Positions 1 to 9,556 of a stretch of DNA of 64,000 nucleotides are shown here, piece after piece (within the stretch, counting starts at the first letter, position 1; each line of letters begins with the position of its first letter). The notes beneath the pieces were generated by a model that saw only the letters and a list, made by a program, of their open reading frames with translations, ran no database searches and was not told the DNA's origin. Made by a program: the position numbers and the translations under genes. Source of the DNA: Oscheius sp. JU75 (Eukaryota; Nematoda; Chromadorea; Rhabditida; Rhabditidae). Location: positions 4,960,001 through 5,024,000 of the forward strand of contig JASJZC010000001.1 in NCBI GenBank assembly GCA_037178855.1. Reading direction: 5' to 3'.

Positions 1-1760
1 CTCCACCACAGCAGATCCTCAAAGTGAACGTCTTCTGTTTTTCGTTTTCAATCTCGAAGTGACCGGCAACGACCATGACTGCCGAGTAGAAGGTGATCTG
101 GTAGATAAAGTCGACGAAGATGCAGGCCATGTTTCCATAGGCCAACAGTGTGCATTCTGGATTTCCAGTGAATGTTCCAACAGTATCGGCCAGAATATTT
201 GTCAGGGCGGAAATCATAATAGCTGGACCGGTGTCAGCCAGAACTTCGGCTAGACGAGAAGCAGCGCAGTCATCTTTGACCGGGTTTTGCCTGAACATAA
301 TTTCTTGCCCGTAGTAAAGTAATACTAACTTTCTGTGCTGAGTGACTCTCTGCCAGGCATGGTTCATCAGATAGGCATCGTCGACTCCAATGGCCAAGAC
401 CAAGAAGGGAGTGACACAGAGGATTGAAGCAAATCGGACTCCCATGAAGAAAAGCGTCCCGAGGGCAGTTCCGCAGGCCATGAAGGGGCAGATACAGGCC
501 ACAATAGCCAAAGAGAGCTTGTGGATGCTCATCTGTCCCATATAGAGAGCAGACAGCGTCGTGGTGATTGAACTGACCACTGCCATGATCCCAAATCCGA
601 CAATGAGGAAGGGAAGCATGGACATGCCAGCTCTGACTACCTCAGTCTCTACATAGGTTGTCGAAAGAGTCAGAATGCGGACAGAATCCGACACAAACTC
701 TCTGAAGTTTTTGGTTTACGGTACAGAGGAAATCATACTTTTCGAAGTAGTTGGTGACACTCATCTCAAAATCCTTGATCTGCTGGGTAGTCCAACTTGG
801 CTTTCTCTCGGCACGAAAATGAATGGCCAGCATCTGAAAATATATTTTGGTTTTCATCTTTGAAAGAGAAAGTTCATATTCAAGTACAAGGGAATACCTT
901 GGCGCTCTTCATGTTGGTGATCCCCTCCGTCTCGTTACTCAGTTCAAGTCCGAAGAAACTCGGTTGAATATTGATCTTTCTGTCGTAAATGGTCGAGACA
1001 GGATACTGCAGAACCATTCTGTCGTTCAGAGAGCTCCCGTTCGCCGTCAAATTCCTCTGCAGCATAAGAGCGTCCTACAGTTGTTTTGCACTGTGAAGAA
1101 GCTCAACTCACAGTGAACATGACGAAAGGATCGTTGATCTGACAGAAACTGTAACAAAACTCCTGGTATGTCTCGTTCTTTCCGCTGTCCTTGTCGTACA
1201 TCGTAAAGTTGTGTGTGAGGAGGAATTCAACCTGAATTGCAGTTTGTATTCTGTAATTTTTGAACGCTGTTTGCACTTTGAAGGAACAACAATTAGGAGA
1301 ATACTGACCCGTCTCGCTTCCAGCAAAACGTCATTGTCCAGGGCATCTTTCCCATTCAGTGGTAAGACCAAGGTGAAAATGGAGATTCCATTTCCGAAGA
1401 ACTCATTCGTGACAGCTAGCTCGTCTCTCGCCCTGGCTCCATAGGGTGTCCAGCCTTGGATGTCATTCTCATTCCTAAACATTTCATTGACTCCCATGGA
1501 ATAGCATGAACATACGGTGTGGTGATGATTTTAGCTGTTCCAATGAGGGTGATAATAGTACAAATGACAATAATGGCAACTGGATGAGCGGCTATGAAAT
1601 AGGCCCATCTTTTGTAGAAGTTGTTGATCAGTCGGACGAGACGGGTCTCCCCGGGATCTGAAAAGGTCATGGTCTGGAAAAACGGACGAAAAAATTCAAA
1701 TGGGTGGGGCTGATTGATGGTGGCGAACTGACCTGTCGTCGCTTCCGGTGAGCTGGTCAT
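1..1760 (-). CDS. Patched-related (PTR/PTCHD) sterol-sensing-domain membrane protein, N-terminal part
   Basis: Multi-pass membrane protein of the patched-related/RND superfamily; family members move or sense sterols and lipids, but the substrate here is unknown. The ATG is at 1760. Exons on the minus strand: 1516-1760, 1309-1474, 1112-1231, 898-1074, 739-833, 330-701 and 1-290, continuing off the left edge. Splicing by hand keeps one frame through introns of 37-77 bp. A first membrane helix lies near residues 55-77 (AAHPVAIIVICTIIT). It is followed by a lumenal loop with the family pattern NENDIQGWTPYGARARDE. A sterol-sensing domain then starts at VVRAGMSMLPFLIVGF and carries the hallmark AIGVDDAYLMNHAW. 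A splice acceptor at 1822 lies 61 bases upstream of the ATG, so a 5'UTR intron or trans-spliced leader is likely. The C-terminal half is outside the window, so the exact subfamily cannot be set. Confidence 0.9.
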
Positions 1761-4700
1761 TGAAGCTTATTCTTGTAGCTTTTTGAGCTGCAGGACAGAT
1801 GTTGGAATGCTTGTGGAGATCCTGTAAATAAAAAGAAATGATTCGGTCCAGACAAGGTGAGAGACGAGAATTTTATTATCAATTCGATGACGTGGGGCCT
1901 GAGGTACAACACTTTCACCCCGTGTAAGTACAGTAGTCGAGAAATCGAAACGAGCGGAAAACCATGACAGTTGTAAAAAGCACGAACTATAAAAACTCGA
2001 ATCTTCCTCGCTGATAGCAAAATTTGCATAGAAATGACCTGTTTGTGTCATCTTTCGACGAGAAAACTTGTCCTTGGGAAGGGTGAGGGTGGGGAGGGAA
2101 AATGTTACTTTTCTGTCAGTCAGACCCAGAAACTTCGGCAAATTCCAAGTCAAAACATTAGGTCAACGACTCTGTTTGTGTCAATAGACTGTGGCCTAAC
2201 AAGTGACGCTAAAGGTTCAAACTTTATGGGTGAAATTCTGAACACTTTTTTTGAGGGAAGGTCGACCTTATACGTCTTTCCGTCTCCCATTTGAGTCCTC
2301 TATGTTAAATGACCCTCAACGCATGCTCTGGTCTTGGGAGACGATTTTCGCAGCTAGAAGTGGTAAGAACTGGTAAGCGCATCTAACATCCATCTTGATA
2401 GTCGCTTAAAACTGGGACAACTCGAATCTTTTGTGTTCTGTAGACGCCGGGAACTGATAGTTCCTGTGACGTAGAGGTTTGGTAGAAAGGGTAGGTAGCA
2501 AATAGAATGGTACTGGACAGAGCTTTGAAGCAAAACAATCAAGTCGTGGTGAGACAGGGTCGAACCCAGGGGTTGAGAAAAAGAGAAAAGGCGGTCTTTG
2601 TCGTCGCTGTCTCTAGTTGTGGCTAACCAAGGCCATCGGACCACCTAGCGCTTTCGCCTACTCTCTAGCTCACTGTTAATGAGAAAACGGAGTTGTGATA
2701 TCAATTTCGTTACTGCTGCCATAACAAGAGATCGTGAGGATTGCATGACTAGTATGCATTCAGAAGGGTAGAATCTCTAACGATGAGACAGTAAGGGTCC
2801 TGAAATAATGGAGGAAGAAAACAGCATCTTCGTATTGACCGACAGTCAAAATACTAAAAAGGTGTGAAAGATGGCAATCAACAGCTGCCATCTGAAAGAT
2901 GGTAGTCTGATAAGTTGAAGCACAAGACCTTGTTGTTCGACGAGGTCAAAAACTAAAACAGACATTGCTTGATACAGTGAAACACTTGCCAAAAGGTTAA
3001 TCAACATCAGGATAGAAAACGTCGGTGCCAGAGGAAGGAAGAAACAGGCCCCTTAAGACTGAACTCTCTTTCCGCATTTTACGATTGCCAATTGAGAAAG
3101 GGAGCGACAGACTGTCCTCAATCAGAGTTTGGTCGACCGCTCGAGAATGAACAACTTCTGGGAGTAGGCCGAAATTTGAGGGAGGGAATGGTTGACCGGC
3201 TTATAGACTTATAGACTAAAGGGATGTCTTCGTGTTCTGAACAGAGAGTGTTCTCGACTAGAATTCGGCCAACTTTCTCACAGAACAAAATTATCTAACT
3301 AACAAATCGTGACGAACAATCGACGTCACAGGTGGCGCGGAATGTTCGAGTAAATTTACTGCTGTTTAGATGGCAGGTACGATGAAAATAGGTGAACTGT
3401 CACGACAAACAAGCACTGTTTCCATTATAACTTTTCTTCTGAAACTGAAAAGCACAAATGCGAGCCAGCATGCAACCGATTTTCGTTGCAGACCGTACGG
3501 CCTTCATCATAAATCATCGAACGGAAGCTTTGGATGCCGAAATCTCTCGACTGATGAGGTCATCAAAGTCATTGGTGGGATAGCCCCGACGACTTTTTGC
3601 TTTAGATTGCTGTCAATTCAGCCAACACGTCTAGTCGAGGAATTCTCTTACACTCTGACTCGCGGTCACAAACAACTGTGGCACTATCACGACGTTGCGT
3701 CATCAAATTGCCACTGAACGGGTCGAGGGTCGCTCCACCCGCGTGCAGGCTATTTACTCCAGCTGGAACTGTATTTGATAAAGAAAGGGTCAACGCTGCC
3801 AATTCATCTTCTTTTTAGAAGGGGACAACGCAACACCTCGGCTGACAATGTGTTTCGAATGGTAAGGCAGTTGCTGTATTACAGCTCTTTTTGGCTACGG
3901 AAGCAAGTAATGGAAGAAAGGGAAAGAACAAGTTCTTGATAGAAAGTTGCTCTCCATATTAAGTCAACTGCAAGACGTTGATAGGTTGTTGACACGGAGA
4001 AAAGTTGTGGTCAGACGGGAAATACCAGAATTCTACGACTTTGTGGAAAAGAACTGCAAGTTTCAAACCAGTCTTTCAAAGTTTTCCTCAAACGTTGATC
4101 TCGAAATGCTGTTACCTTTGCTTACTGATAGAATGACTCAGCTTTATTGTTGTCTCCATACCCTCCAACCTTTTGTTACAGCGAACAAGACGAAATAGCA
4201 ATTGTTTTCGTTGAAGCATGCTATTAAGTTCTTAGGGGGATCGAACGACTCGATGGGAAATGGTCATAGAACTTCCTTAGCCAGAATAAAAAAGACTGAC
4301 TTGTAATTACAGGCATCTGTTGTTTGAATTGTCGCAGGCAACCTCCTCAGGAAATCATCGGATATAGCCGAGCAGAAGCAGACATGTGCAAAGTAAGTTC
4401 CATTGGTAGAGGCGCCGGGAACTAACTTACCTTTGGAGAACTCGAGGTCGCAACTGTTTGGGAAGCAAGTCCTGACCAGTTAAACATAAGATGGACTCTT
4501 ATGCCTAAATTGTCTAGGTTTCTAGTTGCAGTCAGTGTGGAGGGCAGGGTGGCTCACACAATCAGCTCCAATTAGATAATACTCTATATAACTTCTATAT
4601 AACTAAACGATGGAAGTTTGGGCTTTCGCTAGAATAAGGTTGATTTCTCTATTATGTTGTCAATAGAATCTACTTCTCCAGATGATTAGAGGTAGCCTGG

Positions 4701-5001
4701 GAAGGTGCTTCACCAGTAGCGTCTACTTTCTTCACTTGACGACCATGCTATTTGCCCGCAGACAGCCAATCTCCATAGGTGAGCCTTCGCTTTGACAGCT
4801 CAACTCCCGGATGGTTTCAACGTGTCAGAGGTTAGTTTATTTTGTATTACTCGGGCAATTGTGAAAAGAAACCAAACTCGGGAAGCGTTCTTCTGACGTG
4901 AAACAGAATCAGATAGCAAAGATCCTGAAATGAGAGAAGTGGAAGAAAGAAAAAGAAGGCAAAGTTTAATCAAATTGAGACGTTGAAAAGTAATAATAGT
5001 T
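1761..5001. other. Intergenic / untranslated stretch without a confident gene
   Basis: About 3.2 kb between the start of the patched-related gene and the end of the kinase gene. The left end holds the 5' untranslated exon and presumed promoter of the patched-related gene. Open frames at 3370-3717 and 3947-4198 on the plus strand have no flanking exon structure that I can trace. No RNA gene or mobile element could be recognised. Confidence 0.5.
4836..4841 (-). terminator. Polyadenylation signal AATAAA for the kinase gene
   Basis: AATAAA on the minus strand about 160 bases beyond the kinase stop codon at 5002-5004. It is the nearest canonical signal I found. A mapped 3' end would be needed to confirm use. 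Confidence 0.4.
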
Positions 5002-5968
5002 TTACTTCAAAACAACAATTGGCACGATTTCTGAACTGCTTTCTTGCAAACACACGTTCTTGAAAGAGGCGAAGAAGTTGAAGACTTCCTCAGTGTCTGG
5101 TCGACTTTGTGCATTTATGGTCATCATTCTGAAAGAAATTCGTAATTACTCCAACAATTGCTCGCCTTTTCATGACTTCTTTGACATTCGTCGGCAACGT
5201 TATCTTCGGCTCTTTATTTTCATCGTTCACAAGGTCATCGTAAGGCCATTTTTGGAAATAGAGCTGCCAAATTGATCGTCCAAGGCTGTAGATATCCATT
5301 TTTGTGTTGAACATTTCCAGAACGTCTGATTCCGGTGCTTGAAACCCTGGTGTCCCGTAGACGGAACAGGTTACAGTTTTGGATGCAAGCTTAGCTCTAT
5401 TGAACTGTTTTGCCACACCAAAGTCAGTCAACTTCAGATGTTGGGGAGCTTGTACTATTCCATCTTTTGTTGTTGCCTCGTCAAACAGTAGCATGCTAAA
5501 TTCACTGTGATGGTTATCGAAAAGCTCAACTTGTCGGGTTTCAAATCCCTGTGACATATTCCGTTCGTATGAAGGTAACTGAGTGCACTGCTTGCTTGAA
5601 ATAACCAGAAGAGAGCAGTTTCATTTGAATAACTTGTCGGATTGTTTTGTATAACTGAAGAAGTTCTCAGGATCAGTAAGCGTATACTCACATGCCCATA
5701 ATGATCCACTTTTACAGTACTCCATAATGATTCCGGAAAACTCTTCGTTTTCCACAATATAGCCGTATGAGTGAACAATATGAGGATGGCAATGCAGTCG
5801 CATCAACAGATCCAACTCTTCAGTCAAATGATTAATCAAATCCCGCTTGAAATATTTCGCGACAACGGGAAAGGCGTAACAATCCACCGACACGTAGAAC
5901 ACTTCCGCTTCTCCAGAATCAGCCAAGAGTCGTATTTGCTTCACTTGTGTCTTGGCGAATTCGCTCAT
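5002..5968 (-). CDS. Small serine/threonine-type protein kinase (285 aa)
   Basis: Predicted cytosolic protein kinase consisting of little more than a kinase domain. Exons: 5692-5968, 5531-5654, 5166-5495 and 5002-5128, with introns of 37, 35 and 37 bp; the total is 858 bases, exactly 286 codons. Visible motifs: degenerate glycine loop ADSGEAEV (residues 16-23), lysine 38 in VVAK, helix-C glutamate near 50-51, HRDLKPDN (127-134; the final N is created by splicing), DFG (158-160), GTPGFQAPE activation segment, and a C-lobe ending in QSRPDTEEV. The catalytic set is complete, so activity is plausible despite the odd glycine loop. HRDLKP suggests Ser/Thr specificity; a TKL/RIPK-like affinity is only an impression. 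The last intron uses a GC donor. The gene starts 70 bp after the end of the orphan gene upstream and may be its C-terminal part, since a phase-compatible splice could join them. Confidence 0.85.
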
Positions 5969-6038
5969 GATGGCTCTCTGAACAAGTTATTTCTTTGATC
6001 TGAATCAGTTAATTGTAAAACATAAGAAGTAGAACTAC

Positions 6039-8954
6039 TCACACCTCTGATTTCTTTTGATTGGAAATCAATGAAGGAAATATCGCACAGTTCGGCAACC
6101 TATACGTTGTATATGAACGAACGTCCAAACAAACCGCGTTCTTTATTTCATCAAACTCTTTCCTTATGAAAGAATCAAAGAATCCATTTTTCAGCTGCTC
6201 GTTCAACTTTCGTTCGTAGAAGAACTTGCGCATTAGGCTTGAGTTAGTTAGAACACGTCGAAATATTGAAAGACAACGCATAACTGAAACTACTTTTTTA
6301 TCCTCATCAGCATGACAGATATCCTAAAAGTTGGCATATCCGACTATAACCACAAAGGGCCTACCAACAATCTGTTGTAGAACACAGTAATCCACACGTA
6401 GTACCATTTCTCGATTGTGTTCTCAAGGAATGAGCTAAACACAGTGTCTAGAGGGCTAGGATCAGTGTAGATATTCCAGTAGAAACAGTTTGTAAACTGA
6501 ATTTCTGCTTCTCTTCTCTTGTTCAGCTTAGTCTAATATACCCACGTTTAATAAAAACAACAAGAAACCTCAATTCTCTTCGACTGACTGTCCTCAAAGT
6601 ACATCTTTAGCTTCAGGTAGTACATTTTCATGGTTCCGATGCTCACGGTACAGTTAAGAGAGGCGAGAAATGCATCTGCTACTTTCTGAAAAAAGCATGA
6701 ATGCCTTGCTATTGTAACCTTCGCAGTTTCGGTATTTTTCATGATCTCTTCAAGATCCGAACAGTTGGAAATACAGTAATGAAGACTGAACCAAACGGTA
6801 CCCGTATTGAGAATGTTCTGAAAATGCTTTTATGAATAAACACAGCCTTGAAACTCACAGCCTCCTTGTAGACATAGCCTTGAAACTCACAGACATCAAA
6901 AATTGTCTTGATAAAAACTTTTGGCCCTTCGCCACAATCTCTAACCAGATTTAACAACACGCGCACGTTTCCAGCTTGAAGCAAAAAGATCATATAGCTT
7001 CGTAATATATTTCCATTTGGTATTAACTAAGATTTTGGTTGCTAAAAGTTCCCTCAAACCTGAAGAGCCCTATGGAGTGGTACGGCTGTTTCTGTAACGG
7101 ATTTACTAATCAACTGTGTGTTTGGATTTTCTTCATTCTCTTTCACCAGCAATGTACTGAACGTTGTATATGTTCCAGTTACCCAATCTTCCCAGTAGAC
7201 ATCGACGCTGGCATCATGCGGTGGAATTTTATTATTCAAGCTCTCTCCAATTTTCGTCCCCATTATATACCTGAATGGTATAGCTTTCAATAGAGCTCTC
7301 GATATGATCACCTGAGTCCCTCAGTATCCGAAGCAAAGGTAAAAACCATCAGGGTTCCAAGACGTTGTGCTTGTTTGAAGCAAGAGAACTTTCCGGAGCC
7401 GCGCTAATTTGAATAAAAATCAATCAACAAAACTCACAAAATATTTTTCTAGTTCATCTGCTATCTTTTGTCGTTCCTTTTTTAAAAAGTCTGATTGTAT
7501 CGTTGTAGACCCATTCGGACTTGCTAGACTTTCCCAAAGTTCTCTATATTTATTATACGGGCTATACAGAGATTCTAGGAAGTTCTGAAAGTGGATTGCT
7601 ATAACCACGAAAGCTCATTTTTAATCTGGGCAGATCCCAATCTTGACGGTAGCACAAAAAGTACCTGGAAAAATTTTTTGTTCTCCAATGGAAGCAATAT
7701 TGACGGTTCTAATAAAATATGGACAATGTACTGGTCAATCTTCTTGAATTCCTGTTTCAAGTTTATGTTCTCTTGATTGAGAGGAATACCCACGTCCAGA
7801 AAAAGTTCAGGATAAAGCATGGACCAGTAGAGATCCGGCTTGTTTCTAAGGTATGGGTTACTCCGGGATCCAATCTGCGGTACTCCGTTCGTGGCAAATG
7901 TTCTGCGTTTCACTTCCATCTGGAAGATGCACCTAAATGATATTTTTACAATACTTACGGTCAGATTGTCAAGAATATTTTTTGTTCCTTCTTGCATATG
8001 ATTTTTCCATTCCCCAAAAATGCTCTAAACATAACAAAAATTGTTAAAATGCATTACCTCCATGCACAAAAGGTTCAGGTTAAAGCGATTGCTTGTTTCA
8101 ACTTTAGAGGACAATGCTATGATTATTTCCTGTAAGAAACTATTTGCTTGAAAATCATCATCATTACCTCCATAATCCTCACAATCTCAGCAGGGATAGA
8201 GTTCTCGATGTCGGATTGAAAACATGTGCTGATCATTTCGTCCAAGAAGCGAAGAAATTTTTCTGTTTTTTTGTTACATCGAATGTACTCTCTGGGATTT
8301 GAGTTGCTTAACGATATCTAAAAATTTCATGGCGAAACAATATTTTTCTTTCCTGTGACCAGAACCCCGAAATATAAACCTGCAAACCTCTTCGATAAGC
8401 ATCCTGTGAGTAATTTTAAATATCTCCGTTATCTGTTCTGTTTTCAAAAACAGAAGAAATTTAGGCATATCATGGAATGTTTCTCTTATCTGAATATAGT
8501 ATGGAACTAGTTTTCGGAAACAATACTTTATCTGGTTCATTGAAGTAAGTCGTAAGAAGCTCTGCAAAGTAGTTTGGTTTGATCTGAAATTGGATACAAT
8601 TCTAAACCTCTTGGATATCCAAACCTCTTGGATAATATCTTGCCGTACAAAGAGTATTTCATACAAAAGTGGTTCCATGATTACACACATTTCATTCTCC
8701 GGTTCTTTCAAAAAAGTATCGATCCTATCGCGAAGTGTCTTGTGTTCGTTTAGGTCATGAATCCCAAAATCAAATAACTCCATGACGAAGTCAGGGTCGA
8801 TCGAAGAGTAGTGTAGGTAGCTGTGAGGATCGAATACATACACAGAACATCCTTTTTTTAAGTTCTCGGTGTCAATAACTATTGTCCTTAAAGACAGAAC
8901 ATCGCCGAAACAATCACGTATCGGGCGACCTTCAATACTACTATCACTCAGCAT
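6039..8954 (-). CDS. Orphan 15-exon gene, 772-residue protein of unknown family
   Basis: I do not recognise the family. Fifteen exons (8625-8954, 8527-8583, 8388-8489, 8168-8317, 8058-8129, 7959-8024, 7665-7919, 7438-7584, 7312-7403, 7060-7270, 6859-7026, 6719-6817, 6569-6685, 6365-6532, 6039-6323) splice in one frame to 773 codons including stop; introns are 33-80 bp. The start ATG directly follows a splice-acceptor-like TTACAG at 8955, so the true 5' end may be an upstream exon or a trans-spliced leader. The product looks mainly helical, rich in Leu, Glu, Lys and aromatic residues, with no signal peptide and no clear membrane helix. Striking segments are RGSGKFSCFKQAQRLGTL and VYWEDWVTGTYTTF. 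The stop at 6039-6041 lies inside a strong donor context, and the kinase starts 70 bp further on; a single fused protein of about 1060 aa is possible. Confidence 0.75.
6844..6892. repeat. Tandem duplication spanning a splice donor in the orphan gene
   Basis: The 17-base element agccttgaaactcacag occurs at 6844-6860 and again at 6876-6892. On the minus strand each copy carries the donor sequence gtgagt. The copy nearer the 3' side of the gene (6853-6858) gives the in-frame 41 bp intron used in the model; the other lies inside exon 6859-7026. Confidence 0.8.
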
Positions 8955-9395
8955 CTGTAACTGCGAATGGTTGATGTCAATGGAAGGGAAAAAAAAAGAT
9001 CAAAATTTTTCAACGCTAGTCTGGAGAAAAAAATAGAGATTGAATAAACAAAGTTAGAAATTGATAGCTGAGAGCAATATTTTCCACCTGAAAATACACT
9101 TTTTGGTGCGACTCTAATCAATAATATTTCAAAGACAGAATTCTAGCGAGCAAGAGCTACCAAACAGGCAGGTTCATCTGCAAAATGAACAGGTTTATTT
9201 TGGACTCTACCAAGAAGAAAACCATTTCTTAATAAATCAGTCTTCCCTTAATAAATTATACACGATGAGAAGAAGAAGTATGTCAAACATTAGAGCATTT
9301 TGTAACCGGTTTTGTTGATCAAAGAGAAAGAGAAAGGGAGACAATAAATGCACAACACGGTGATAACTGAACATAAATTAAAATGAGGGAAATTA
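8955..9395. other. Short intergenic region with spectraplakin 3'UTR
   Basis: About 440 bp, AT-rich. It holds the 3' untranslated region of the spectraplakin B form, with a minus-strand AATAAA at 9194-9199 about 200 bases past the stop codon, and the region immediately upstream of the orphan gene. No other gene seen. Confidence 0.5.
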
Positions 9396-9556
9396 TTATT
9401 TAGGCGGCTGGTAGCGGGATCCTTTCTTGCCTCGAAGAGACGGAATTCTCGTTTGGAAGTGGCTGTCGGAGCATTCACTTCCTGCCCGGGATGGGGGTCG
9501 GGAATCAACCAGAGAACTTCGACTGGTACCCAAAGACGGTCTCGGGATCTTGGATT
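9396..9556 (-). other. Spectraplakin C-terminal tail with EB-binding motif
   Basis: Last coding exon, stop at 9396-9398. The Ser/Arg/Gly-rich tail ([20 protein letters not shown]) contains SKIPRP, an S-x-I-P motif used by spectraplakins to bind EB1 at microtubule plus ends, and TRIPSL, a weaker version. The intron before it is 41 bp. Confidence 0.85.

Noticed and set aside
2520-2660. tRNA-like stretch on the minus strand with GGGTTCGACCC resembling a B box
   Set aside because: The T-arm does not pair beyond two base pairs in the canonical register, no matching acceptor stem or anticodon arm could be folded. At most a decayed tRNA-derived fragment.
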